Source of the DNA: Glandiceps talaboti
Lineage: Eukaryota; Hemichordata; Enteropneusta; Spengelidae
Direction of reading: 5' to 3'
NCBI RefSeq assembly: GCF_964340395.1
Contig: NC_135562.1
Coordinates: 1,805,001-1,869,000, forward strand
DNA length: 64,000 bases
Shown here: piece by piece, positions 11,500 to 23,001 of the stretch
Position numbering within the stretch: the first letter of the stretch is position 1
How the letters are laid out: the number at the start of each line of letters is the position of its first letter
Program-made: the position numbers and the translations under genes
The notes under the pieces: model-generated
What the model was told of the DNA's origin: nothing
What the model saw: only the letters and a program-made list of their open reading frames with translations
Database searches by the model: none

Positions 11500-11690
11500 G
11501 TCAAAATCCAAAGTTTGATTGTCTTAAACAACTATTTGAACGGTCTTTCCATTTACAATAGTATTAAATTTCTGTGGAAATTTTGAACAAAACAAAATGT
11601 GTTTGTTTTCTTCTAAATCTGCCAACAAAACTACCTGCACATGGATGGCAAAAAAGAATTTGATTGATGTAACTATGAAATCATCATATT
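11500..11690. repeat. dispersed repeat, copy 1 of a pair
   Basis: The block from 'aaagtttgattgtcttaaac' through 'ggaaattttgaacaaaacaa' to 'aaagaatttgattga' matches 59265-59455 in the same orientation ('aaaatttaatcgtctaagac', 'ggaaattttgagcaaaacga'). Confidence 0.7.
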
Positions 11691-12436
11691 ATTCACAACA
11701 AGGTGACCTGAGTGTGAACCTTCAAATATAATCCATACTATGATGTTTTTGCTTACTAATTAGACACATCTAAAACTGTATCGTTGATTCACTGGACAGC
11801 CATACCAGAGGAAACCTGTCAACTTCATCTATACCGTCTCTAGTGAATGGAAAACCATAACGACACATTTATTTACATGTATTGTATGTATTTAGAATAA
11901 AATGTGTAAGTAGTAAGTATTGCACCGGATTTGTTTGAGGACATCTTGAATGACATAAATTCATCAAAGCCATCTAGATATATTCCAACATTTCCATCCA
12001 GGATAAAACTTTCCACGCTCTAAATCACTCATAATACATCACATTTTTCCTTAAATGAAGAAATTCAACTAAATCCCTCTGAGAAACATCCCAAGTAAGA
12101 AGGATTTCATCCAAGCCATGGCTCTTGATGATAATTCCATCTTACAAACTTACGACAGGAATTCATCTCAAACCTCATTTCACATCATCCTTCCCTAGCA
12201 ACTCTACTCTCCTATCCTCAACATCAAAATTTGCCTAAAGTAACATTAGCATTCTGAGCCTAGTGCAATAAGTGTTGTTATAAAATATTCACCATGAATA
12301 GAGACAACTCTGGTGACTTTGGTGTAATAAATCACCAGACATTGACACATTCAATGTTCACTACATGTGGAGATCTGTCTAGTGTTAAGTATGATAGATA
12401 CCCTATCTCTTAGACAGGTTAGACGAGGACACCTCT
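11691..12436. other. gene-free stretch
   Basis: A/T-rich with no supported exon or repeat. Confidence 0.4.
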
Positions 12437-12606
12437 AACAATGCCCCCCTCCCCCCCAATAAAAAAAAAATCCTGCCCAAAAAAACAACAAACAAATACC
12501 CCCCCCAAAAAAACAACAACAACAAACAAACAAACAAACAAAAACAAAACAAAACCACCCAAACAAACAAACAAACAAACAAAAAAACAACCCCCTCCCC
12601 TCCCCA
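12437..12606. repeat. purine/pyrimidine-biased low-complexity block (C/A on plus)
   Basis: About 170 bp of almost only C and A (cccccc, aaaaaaa, (AAAC)n), nearly lacking G and T. Translations here are low-complexity artefacts. Confidence 0.95.
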
Positions 12607-12989
12607 AATTTATGCTACATGTTAAGCTAGCATTGCAGCTGCATGGGAAATTTATTGTGCTGTATTAATTAGAAGCTTACAACTTGTTTTTACTAAGTTC
12701 AAGTAACCCTGGTAATATACTGGGGAAAACTGGTAAAACTTTAAAGATATTGCCATACCAAGTACCATCATTTTGATGTGGAACTCTAGTAGATTTCACT
12801 TCCTTGTACCACCCCCTTCTGTCTTTGTAGATATACCCTATTCTTTACCTGTCTGGTAGGCCAGTACATCATCATTTACAACAACTTGTCTATTAACAAA
12901 CAGACTGGGCTGTTTGGCTTGATGATATTGTTTGCAGTTACTTGTACATGTACATAGTACATGTGAGTTGAGCTAGTCAGCAAAGTCAC

Positions 12990-13105
12990 TGGATTAAGGT
13001 ATCTTCCCAAACCACGGCCTGTTTTATGGCACCGTTCTTAATGTGAAGTGTAGTGGAAGAAATAACAACTCTAGTTTGTGAGAATGAATTAAGGGGAAGC
13101 CATTA
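12990..13105. repeat. fragment of the 49.5-kb repeat family
   Basis: 'aaccacggcctgttttatgg', 'caccgttcttaatg', 'gaagtgtagtgga' and 'gtttgtgagaatg' match 49517-49613 in order. Confidence 0.65.
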
Positions 13106-13883
13106 CATACAATGTACATGTACAATGTACATGTACTTCTAATCCTTTTTGGTATATTTTATCACTTACATGTACACATGTACATGTACATGTAGGTGTA
13201 CAAGAACTTGTTTATTAACCTTGGCTGTTTGGCTTGACAATGCCATTCATAGCCAGATAGCAAGACTTAGGGCTATTTGTCTATAATCACTTTGAACAAG
13301 AAGACAGTCTTATCGTCAAGGTTGTCAGCGTCCTACATGGACACAGTTAAGGGAAATCTGTTGAAGTTTACGCAGACGTACAAAATGTACATGTAAGATC
13401 ATCTTACATGTGATTTGAAAATGAATGGTATTGAATATCATAATGTACATGTATATGCATGTTTATGGTGACATCTGTACATGTGTGAGTGAGAATAAAT
13501 GACAGTAAAATGGAACCCCTTATTGTAAAAGGAGTTCCATATATTGATCGGTTGTAGGTTCCTGTGACTCATTACTATCAAACTCTAGTACAAACCTCTA
13601 GGTGGCTTTGAAATTTCCATGGAAACAATGATATTACACACATATTTTACAAAAACATGTCAAAAACTTGTGTGAATGTAAATTGAAAGATAAATTATCA
13701 AAATAAGTTGCTCCACATCTAATCTATAATTTAAATCTATCCTCAATGACTGGTTTGAAATTTTGAGCTTTTGAATTAAGTCCTGTATAAATAACTGTAA
13801 ACAGTTGAAATAGGGCAATTTCACCCCAAATCCTGCCAATTTATAATGCATTAGTGCTGTAGACATAATTATGGTAAATTTAC

Positions 13884-13922
13884 CCTTTCCAATGATTTCC
13901 TCTATGGTCTGGGCATCATTCA
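13884..13922 (-). CDS. candidate 39-nt internal exon of minus-strand gene
   Basis: TG, then twelve codons NDAQTIEEIIGK, then G. The acceptor is TTTAGAAAGTAG. The donor is AAAGG|GTAAAT. It starts and ends in phase 1, matching both 33062-33121 upstream (giving ..IIDFLNDAQ..) and 9093-9184 downstream. The open frame continues for another 75 codons past this donor with AT-rich, less convincing composition before TGA, so the true 3' boundary is uncertain. Confidence 0.33.
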
Positions 13923-14327
13923 CTACTTTCTAAACAGTGACGTTTGACCTACATTAACAATCTTTAGATTATAAAGTATAAGTCACTGTATGGGTGGCAT
14001 TTAGTGTCCCACAGTTCAATCAATCTCTTAGAGTTTCTATTTTTATACATTTGATTACCGTCACAACCCTTATATATAATGTAAATTGTACTTTAATACA
14101 TTTATGAGTTATTATACTGGTTAATGGCCACGCATTTATAAATAGTAATCACTCTTAATCATTAAGTCTCTGCATCTATACACCAGTCAATTATTTATCT
14201 ACGGTGGTTTTCCAGATTTAGAAAAGGCCAGTTATGAAATCTTTTACATTATGTACATATATGTATAATGGTTATATAATGGTAGCTATGGCTACGTGAA
14301 GAATCAACTGAAAGTTAACAGCAAAAG

Positions 14328-14419
14328 TATTCGACCCCAAAGTCTCTACGGTGTGGGGATGTACATTTGTACATAACTGCTTCCCCTTATAATTAGCCTA
14401 GAGACTTTGCGGTCGAGTA
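14328..14419. repeat. small foldback repeat beside a G20 tract
   Basis: Arms 'tattcgaccccaaagtctct' and 'agagactttgcggtcgagta' are inverted copies, with further weak pairing inside ('tgtggggatg'/'cttcccctt'). A run of about 20 G follows at 14429-14448. It looks like a short MITE. Confidence 0.6.
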
Positions 14420-15287
14420 CATGTATGGGGGGGGGGGGGGGGGGGGGATCTGGTAAACATGCACACCGTGTCAAATAGTGTACCATAATTCTGGAGCATC
14501 TAGTAAACAGGGCAAGTCTGGTAAAACATGCTTAGATTTCAAAACCTTATTACCTTTGTACAATAATTTACACTGGGAACCTCATAGATTTTGCTAACTA
14601 TAAGTGATACATGAAGCTAGCTCTGGTATATCCCATCCCATCCCAGCACAGAATCCAGGCAAGCATGAATAATAGACTGTGAGTCATAGACACTAAATTA
14701 CATTAAAAGTTACTATTCCAGGAGACCTTGCACTGCATGAGACCACAATGACAGACCGGTACACACTTTATCAAAAGCATGTATGTTATATTGAACCAGG
14801 TTTGACAGTGAGCAAGCTATGTGACAAGCATTGAATTGAATTGAACCTATTTTGATAGTGAGCAAGTTTTGTGATTAACAGTTGAAGATTTACAGCAAAT
14901 TATTCACTATTTTAAGCAGATTATTCAGGGTATTTGTGAAATGGATACAGGAAAGAGACATAATTGGGTACAATAAATCATGTGTCATGCTATTGTATTC
15001 TGTGTTTTCTATAGACTTTACCACCAAAATTGTCAGACATAAGTTTTTGGCACCCTGTCACTTTTTATTTCAAATCCAGATATTTATTTGAAGGAGATTT
15101 TAGTCTTCTGTAACTCTTTCACTCCTCACTTTTTACACAACATGAATTTTGGTGAATTTTCTGTTACTTTTCAACTATTCCATTTTCATTTCAAAAACAT
15201 ATTTATGCAATTTTTTTCTTCAACTATTTCACTTTCAACTAAAATCCCTGGCCCCATGTTTTCTCACATTTACATTGTGGTAATGGT

Positions 15288-15402
15288 CAGGTGACAACCA
15301 TCCCAGCCCCTGGGTAGCATGTGCAAATCCCTCAGTGCATACACAATACATGGCATTGTATGGAGAGACGCACATTGCATCTTGGACCCGGCAATGGGTC
15401 TA
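15288..15402. repeat. dispersed repeat, inverted relative to 61990-62100
   Basis: 'caggtgacaacca', 'cagtgcatacacaatacatg' and 'cattgtatggagagac' match the reverse complement of the block at 61992-62100, including the 'gcatcttgg.cccgg' end. Confidence 0.8.
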
Positions 15403-16150
15403 TTGTGAAAGTGATATACATTTGTACTCTTTTGTGAATCTGACATCAGTTATCACAAACATTGCTTCATTAACATACATACTGTACATCAGCTACAATA
15501 GCTACAATAGGATAAATAGTAAACTGTAATATATCATATCCTACAAATATTATTAAATTATCCAATAAATCTCATTTTTCTAAACCATAGGATATACAGC
15601 TATCAACAATTACCAACCATGTGTATATCATGACTATAGGTCACATTCCATGGATAACCTTACCATCAGTATTTATTGAATTACCAAGCTGGATGCTAAA
15701 CAGATGCCATTTTAGGATTTGTTTACACCTCAAATATCTTTACTTTTTATTACTTATTTGTCTGCAATGCATCCTGAAGAAGGCTTTCTGTGTGGAGACG
15801 AAACGTAAATATAAAGATTTTAACAGCTAGCAGAAGTCGTGTCTTGTTTACTTGCATGTACAAATCTATTAGAACATTCAGGGTTTTTTCCTGCTTAGAT
15901 TGTTATAGCGCCATCTTGTGTTCAAAATGAGAACTAGATTACAGATTCACTTTGGGTTGTGGGTTCTAATCTAATATGTGTATGCTCAATTTATGAATAC
16001 AATTTGCAAATAGAGCTACAAATCAGACATTGAAATATTAAAATTGATGCTAGAAAACAACATCACTGTTCTTCAAACTTAACACTTTTACTTTCTCTAC
16101 AAATGTAGCCATGTACTCTACTGACAGCCTTCTTTTACATTATGTATATT
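15403..16150. other. gene-free stretch with a GAAGAAGG..CGAAACGT motif
   Basis: 'tcctgaagaaggc...gacgaaacgt' at 15772-15806 is the kind of short motif found near ends of several retroelements. Nothing else is preserved. Confidence 0.3.
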
Positions 16151-16154
16151 CAAT

Positions 16155-16335
16155 TCTTGCTTGTATATACAAATGGACAGTTTTATATTGTCGATATCAA
16201 TTTCCGCATCCACGATTTCTCGTGAGACTTCACAATTTTTGCGATTTCATTTTATTTTTCTTGAATACGAAAAAAAAAAATTAGGGTCATTAGTGAAAAA
16301 CTAGGTTTGAGTAACCAGAATAAATTTTTTTAGGC
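16155..16335. repeat. dispersed repeat, copy 1 (partner at 52005-52200)
   Basis: 'acagttttatattgtc', 'tttccgcatccacgatttct', 'cacaatttttgcgatt', 'ttagggtca' and 'gtgaaaaactaggt' occur in the same order near 52010-52165. Both are plus-oriented. Confidence 0.75.
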
Positions 16336-16978
16336 CGTATCTGCCGATCGCATACATTGTACATTGTAGATCTTCCGTGAATATACCAGCAATAAATTGG
16401 CTACAAACATTCTAGATCATAAAATAATCATTTTACTACTAATATATTACAGATAATTCATCATCTATCATTGTTGACTCCATAATTCAGCACAACGGAA
16501 TAAATGATAAAAACACATATCTTACAGGTGTGATAAAAAAAACTGAATAAATGTATCCCCAGGCTATGATCAAAACTCAAACTGCTCATGGCAGTAACCA
16601 TGTCTACATACTCAGTCTAGTATCTACTTTTGTTTGACCTTTGCTTCTAAGGTCACCACTGACTTACAATTAGGCCATATATTACCATACATTGACATCA
16701 ATCATACTTTCATCAGTACAGATTAATCTTAGTAACATTTTACTGAGGATTAATGTTTCCATGGTATGGTTCAGTTCATATATCTAATATTTAAACACCT
16801 CCACTCATTAATATGCAGCACGTTATGAATATGTAAGTTACATAGCATGGCTTGGGGGGGGGGGGGTTCACATAGCACGGCTTAGTGAGGGGGGGGGGTC
16901 ACATAGTAAGGATTTATACATTTATATCGTGGTTTTCACAGAAAAAATTCTTTTACCACGATTTTACACAAAAAATAA

Positions 16979-17205
16979 TTCTTGTCCCAAGAATATTCAA
17001 GAAGCAAAAGTCTTGTCCCAAGAATATTCAAGCAACAAGTCTTATTCCAAGAACATTCAAGAAACAAAAAGTCTTATCCATAGAATATTCAAGAAACAAG
17101 TCTTATCCCAAGAATATTCAAGCGACAAAATTCTTACCCGTAACATATTCAAGAAGCAAAAGTGTTATCCATAGAATATTCAAGAAACAAAAGTCTTATT
17201 ACGAG
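16979..17205. repeat. ~27-30-bp minisatellite (CCCAAGAATATTCAAGAAACAA)
   Basis: About eight imperfect copies of 'cttatcccaagaatattcaa' plus 'gaaacaaaagt'. Confidence 0.9.
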
Positions 17206-18555
17206 AATATCTTATGATGAACCGATATCTGGATTGTACAATTCAGTAAAAGATGGTGGTTGGGATCAGGTTTATCCTCATTGAACCATAACAAAGTACT
17301 GACAACATACACACTTGTAAAATATATACGGTTCACTGGGTAATCAATGTATTTAGTATTTTCTAGCTGACTAACTCAATTTCATTCTTTATTATCTGTA
17401 CTCTCCTAACAAACATAACAGAAGACTAGAGGATATATAACATGTTGTATATCACGACTCAGGATAATTTGTTTGTTTGTTTGTTATGAACATTCTCTAT
17501 ATACATTGTATGTGTTGCACATTATCATATATATATATATATATATATATATGTTGATCAATCAATCTATCTTATATTTTCTAGATAGCTACATCAATGT
17601 ATTCTCCTTTATCTTCATTCTTAAGAAAATTACAACACGACAAGTTAAAGGCAAATCTCAAGACTTTTTTTCAATTTTCCTTTATAAACATCCTATAACT
17701 GACAACTACATGGGCTGGGTGTTATTACATGTATATATAATATATGTATTCATCTTCACTTCAAGATATGAAATATTAATATTTCAACGAACATAAAATA
17801 TTTATGTCAAATGTCAGCACCTGATATCGTTCATATTGTTATCACCATTTTCTACTGCGTGACACACATCACAAAATTTATGAAATTTATGTTTTTTAAA
17901 CATTATTCTGAAAATGTCAACGTTTATGGAGATGTATCAGTGCATTTAATTTTTAATTTTTACTCTTAACATCAAAATACATCGCAATATTTCTAAAATT
18001 GATTTTGGAATTATGAAAATGTCAACTTTTATGGAGACGTAGTGGTATTTTATTTTGATGTTTTTTTCTCTCTTAGGTTTCATCTTATGAGATACATCAT
18101 GCTTATGTAGTTTCATATTACTAACAAGTACAACTTTATATTGTATCTCTGACAAAGGGCTTGCACTACTGAACAGCGCCCTCAGTGTTCATCAAATAAC
18201 ATCTAGTATCATAAACTACAATACATATTCCATCACTGGTGTACTAATAATTCAGCATTTTGTTGTTGAGTTGCAAATGAATGACCGAAAGATCTGTTTT
18301 TGTCAGAAGTGAAGAGAACATCTAAAAGTTTGTTGGATATTTTAGTATCAATTCAAGTCAAATGCTTTGGAGTATACTAGTATTTGTTTTGGTTCAGGAA
18401 GAGGCTTTGTGCTATTGTTCTTCATTTTTATGTAGAAAATATTTCAAGTATACTTCACCAGGTACAAACCTAGTTCAAAGACTTATCATGGCCTTACTAT
18501 CTCAAGTTAACCATAGGTTTGGATACAAATGTACAAAATGTACAGGTTGCTAGAG
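17206..18555. other. gene-free stretch
   Basis: Contains (AT)n at 17527-17552 and a pair of 'gaaaatgtcaacttttatgg' segments (17911, 18017). No supported exon. Confidence 0.4.
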
Positions 18556-18557
18556 AC

Positions 18558-19036
18558 AGAAAGACCACATAAATTCATTGGTTTAGAGAGCTTTTCAGAT
18601 ATACATATATGTAGTAAGACCACGTCAATTCATTGGTTTGGAGAGCTTTTCAGATATACATAGACATATATGTAGAAAGACCACGTCAATTCATTGGTTT
18701 GGAGACCTTTTCGGATATACATATAAGTAGAAAGACCACGTCAATTCATTGGTTTGGAGAGCTTTTCAGATATATATAGTAAGACCACATCAATTCATTG
18801 GTTTGGAGAGCTTTTCAGATATACATATATGTAGAAAGACCATGTCAATTCATTGGTTTGGAGACCTTTTCGGATATACATATATGTAGTAAGACCATGT
18901 CAATTCATTGGTTTGGAGAGCTTTTCAGATATACATATATGTAGTAAGACCACGTCAATTCATTGGTTTGGAGAGCTTTTCAGATATATGGAGTAAGACC
19001 ATGACAATTTGTTCGTTTGGAAAGCTTTTCAGATGT
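18558..19036. repeat. ~57-60-bp minisatellite, 8 copies
   Basis: Unit 'aagaccacgtcaattcattg', 'gtttggagagcttttcagat', 'atacatatatgtagt', with small indels between units. The last copy is degenerate. Confidence 0.95.
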
Positions 19037-19277
19037 TAAGACTAGGACAGGTCTGTAGGCTAGGGAAAAGCCATCTACAAATGTATTTACAGTCAGGTAC
19101 ATATATTAGTGTCAATGCATATGACCTTGTAAGATATCAACCAAAGAAACATACTTTGACGAATTCTTGGTGTGAATCCAATGACCTTACCTTGACCTTG
19201 ACCTTGAGTGTGAGTAATCACATGCAATGAATATCAAGCAAACAGCTTACTTGTACAAATTGGAGAGATGTTGATGT

Positions 19278-19311
19278 ACTTACCTACAGAATCAAAAGAG
19301 AGAGAAAAAAG
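19278..19311 (-). promoter_or_regulatory. candidate recursive (ratchet) splice site
   Basis: On the minus strand a long pyrimidine tract (ttcttttttctctctctttt) leads to GATTCTGTAG immediately followed by GTAAGTACATC. That is a full 3' splice site abutting a full 5' splice site, with the junction between 19284 and 19283. This is the layout of the zero-length ratchet points known from long insect and vertebrate introns. It lies in the ~19-kb intron inferred between candidate exons 33062-33121 and 13884-13922, on the same strand. It could instead be the 3' end of an ordinary exon, but the tract leaves little room for coding sequence. Confidence 0.5.
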
Positions 19312-20368
19312 AAATCTTGTTAAAATGAATCATAGATCACGTTAATAACCTTTGACAACTTAAAGCTACACACTCCAAACACAATAATGTATTTTTTTTC
19401 TCCTGGGTAAACTGACAGTGCTGTAAACTATGCTAACAACAGGGCAATTTATCTAATTGGAATACAGACCTTGATGTTTTCATCATAGTGACACGTTACT
19501 ATCAATTTTAGTCTGCGATAATTTGTAGAGAATTAATTTTCTACGTTCACTAATTTAGTCGAGTGTATTACACTAATTGGCTATAAATAGACCAATGTTA
19601 TCTGTGGCATTAAATCTCACAATTTCTCTGAAGACATGACTTGATACCACTTTACATGTAGATATAGACTAGCTATAGAAGACACGTTAAATACTATAAA
19701 TGATTACATTTTTCACTTTTTCCTCTGTGAATAACCACAACTTTCACCATAAATTTCTGGTTTACAATAATGTGACATACAAATTCCCAACAAAGGAACT
19801 ATAGGGACACTGCAAACCATTTGTATCATAATGTCATGTCCTGAAAATTTTATCATGTACCTCCTGGGAAATCTTAAAAGTTAATAGTTGTAACTTTATG
19901 CCCTGGACTTTCATCTATAAATTTCCCAGACATTACAATGTCAATGTAAAAGTTGTGCAAGTCTGGTATATTGCATTTTTTAATGTGGTTACAAAAGACA
20001 CTTAAAATAACTACGGATTTTTCACATTTTGATTTCCTCTGTGAATAACCAATACGCACAACTTTCACCATAAATTTCTAGTTTACAGTATTAAAATACA
20101 TGTGACATACAAATTCCCAAAAAAGGAACTAGAGATGCTGCAAATCATTTACACATGTACAATGTACATGTACCATGATATACTGTCCCTGTACATGTGA
20201 ATTTTTTTTTATCTACATGTAGTACCTCCTGGGAAATCTTAAAAGTTAATAGTTGCAACAGAAAATTTGGTTGCAACTTTACAAAATTATGTATGAATAC
20301 CCTGGACTTTCATCTGTAAATTTCCAAGACATTACAATATCAATGTAAAAGTTGTGCATTAGCACAAT

Positions 20369-20482
20369 TAGTCTGTAAGGTACGACACCGTGACGGGGCG
20401 CCCTCACACATCGGTGAACCCCTCCCACAAATCAGAGAGGAGGCCAGTGAGGGTGGAAAGGCATGACATATCTTACAGTCTA
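20369..20482. mobile_element. short TIR element (MITE), 114 bp
   Basis: The ends are inverted over about 38 bp: left 'gtctgtaaggtacgacacc..gccctcac', right (reverse complement) 'gactgtaagatatgtcatgc..ccctcac'. TA flanks both ends. Relatives: 29175-29273, 49471-49680, and loose ends at 20833-20875, 49895-49925 and 62849-62880. Confidence 0.75.
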
Positions 20483-20874
20483 TAGTATAATAGACACACT
20501 AATATATTTTTTCACCTTTTTATTTCTTCCATGAACAACACAACTTTGACTATAAATTCAAGTTTACATTACATGCAATGTGACATATGAATTCCCAACT
20601 GAACTAAGCCACTACATGTAGGGATACTTAAATCATTGTACCATGATGTATAATCTCCCTCTACATTGTGTACATCTGAAAGTTTTGTGTATAAGGTAAA
20701 CTTTACAACTTGTACAAATGTACATCTTGAAGCTCCTGGGAAATCTTAAAACTACAGAGTTGCAATAAAAAATTTGATCACAGCTTTGAGAACTGTATAG
20801 TGTACATTTAATTTTAAGATACATTTTATTTGTTGTTCAGCCCCATAAGGGCTTCTTAACCATGACAGACATAA

Positions 20875-21197
20875 GTGCTGGCTGATAGCATAGTACGAAT
20901 GTCATATCTTACAGACTATGAGTGCTGGCTGATAGCATGGTATGAATGTCATATCTTACAGACTATGAGTGCTGGCTGATAGCATGGTACGAATGGCTTA
21001 CAGACTATGAGTGCTGGCTGATAGCATGGTACGAATGTCATATCTTACAAACTATGAGTGCTGGCTGATAGCATGGTATGAATGTCATATCTTACAGACT
21101 ATGAGTGCTGGCTGATACCATGGCATGAATGTCATATCTTACAGACTATGAGTGCTGGCTGTGATACCATGGCATGAATGTCATATCTTACAGACTC
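20875..21197. repeat. 47-bp minisatellite, 7 copies
   Basis: Unit 'gtgctggctgatagcatggt', 'atgaatgtcatatcttacag', 'actatga'. Starts are at 20875, 20922, 20969, 21011 (shortened), 21058, 21105 and 21152. The part 'gtcatatcttacagact' matches the end of the neighbouring MITE. The unit is related to the 52-bp array at 62.9-63.6 kb. Confidence 0.95.
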
Positions 21198-21439
21198 ATG
21201 TTAAATGACTCCATATTCTCATATTTTGATTTCTGTGTGAATAACCATGATTTTGTGGTGATCAGTAACCACAATTTTACAGTTTACAGACACAAAAATG
21301 TATGTGCTGCAGAACATGAATTTCAAACAAATGTATTCGGCAAACATTTTGTATAATGTCCCTGTACATGTACATGCTATATTTAGTGTACAGGTAGTAG
21401 GACGTAAACTGTACAGGTACAATTTATGTAACATAATAA

Positions 21440-21745
21440 TAACTCCCTGGGGAGCATACAATCCATTGCTGCCTACATGCGCATAGGATTAAAGCATTCA
21501 CAATGCAACCTCTATCCTACCACATCCCCAATTATACAGCTGGGTTGACTGAGGCACAATCCTGGTTCAAATCTTACCCAAGGATTTTAGCCATTCAGAA
21601 ACAAATGGCAGCAATGGGGCTCGAACCTGCAAGCTGTAGATTCTAAGCCAGCCACTCTAACCATTCACCCATCATGACTCCACAACCTGCAACCTATAGA
21701 TTGTAAGCTGGCCACTCTAACCATTCGCCCATCATGACTCCAAAG
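21440..21745 (-). mobile_element. tRNA-derived SINE with duplicated head
   Basis: Read on the minus strand, 'gatgggtgaatggttagagt' supplies an A box and 'gcaggttcgagccccat' a B box of a tRNA promoter. The body then runs 'gggttgactgaggcac' in reverse and ends near 'ctccctggggagcatac'. A second tRNA-like head lies directly upstream (21682-21742), so the head is dimeric. An (AT)n tract follows at 21745-21770. A second copy is at 34055-34402. Confidence 0.8.
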
Positions 21746-21913
21746 ATATATATATATATATATATATATATGTAACTCCTGGGAAACCTTAGGAATGAGG
21801 CAGTCAGAGTGAGAAATTTACCATGACTATGTACATCTGCATGTACAAATCCTGAAAGCACAAGAAATCCAGGCATTCTTTAATTTATCCTTGCAATTCA
21901 TTATTTCTGAAGG

Positions 21914-22031
21914 TTATTACTTTTCACGGTTTATCAAATTGGTATTTCCTAATTATTACTTTTCACGGTTTATCAAATTGGTATTTCCTAATTATTACTT
22001 TTCAAGGTTTATCAAATTGGTATTTCCTAAT
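21914..22031. repeat. 39-bp tandem repeat, 3 copies
   Basis: Unit 'ttattacttttcacggttta', 'tcaaattggtatttcctaa'. Starts at 21914, 21953 and 21992, with one substitution. Confidence 0.97.
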
Positions 22032-22928
22032 TGCTATAAAGGTAAACATTACAATCACATCTACTGACAGCTTTATTGATTTCTCTTTTTTAAAGGCATT
22101 CAGTCATTAAAATCATTTATGGTATGGAAATCTCTAGTTAAATAATTACAATTAAAACATAATGTCTTTTCCATTTGAAAGCAATTCTCTTTTAGATTTG
22201 ACATTTGTTATTCAATGCTTGCCTCCAGCAAAGACTGGACAGTATACATTTAGTACAGCTACTGAGCTAGTGTCAATACGGTAAATATTGGATTTTAATA
22301 CCATGGTAATCAGAATTGTACAGTGTACATGTACTTTGGATATGCAGAAACTGGTTAATAGATTTATATGTATTGTATTGTGGCAGTCTGAAATTGTGCT
22401 GTTTCGTTGTAACACACTTTGCGACTCTGAAATTGAACAGTTCAACAGTTGTTGTATACATACACATTGAAATCATGATATCAAATATCGGATGGTGACA
22501 GTCTGAAATTTGCACTGTTGTTCAATTGATGTACACATGCAGTAGGAATTGTTATAATACATATACATATTTATAAGAATCATTCATTAAAGTAAATGGC
22601 TGCTAGTAAAATGTCAGGCGTGGTTGGGGAAAGGCAATGGCCCAAGATCCCCACTTGACTGGAATCTAGGAAAAGGTTAGGATGACACTGAGTTAACAAA
22701 TAGAATTAAGGGATCTGTTATATGTACTTTCAATGCTGATGGTACTGATAACTGTCTGCAACAATTATCTATGTGTACTGGAGTAGTCACAGGTGTAGCC
22801 ATCTGTCATCATCTCAATTTAACAATTATCTGTCTTATTCTGTACTATCATACCCTTAGAGAAGTAATTTTACTTATTACACAACTCAACTACAAGTACA
22901 TGTATCAGGCTTTTAAGAGACGTATTAA

Positions 22929-22930
<2 letters not shown>
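22032..22930. other. gene-free stretch
   Basis: Short ORFs on both strands, none with splice support. A pair of 'cagtctgaaatt' segments lies at 22385 and 22500. Confidence 0.4.
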
Positions 22931-22931
<1 letters not shown>

Positions 22932-22965
<34 letters not shown>

Positions 22966-23001
22966 CTATGTGTATGTGTATGTGTGTGTGTCTGTGTGTG
23001 T
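22932..23001. repeat. (GT)n microsatellite
   Basis: (TG)n interrupted by tatgtctatg. Confidence 0.97.

Larger units (their letters stand above)
19700..21385. repeat. ~310-bp tandem repeat, 3-4 copies, with nested insertions
   Basis: Copies begin near 19706, 20012, 20505 and 21212. Shared words in order are 'cctctgtgaataaccac', 'tttcaccataaatttct', 'gtgacatacaaattccca', 'ctcctgggaaatcttaaaa', 'gccctggactttcatct' and 'caatgtaaaagttgtgca'. Copy 2 is followed by a short TIR element (20369-20482). A 47-bp minisatellite (20875-21197) interrupts copy 3 and 4. Confidence 0.85.
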
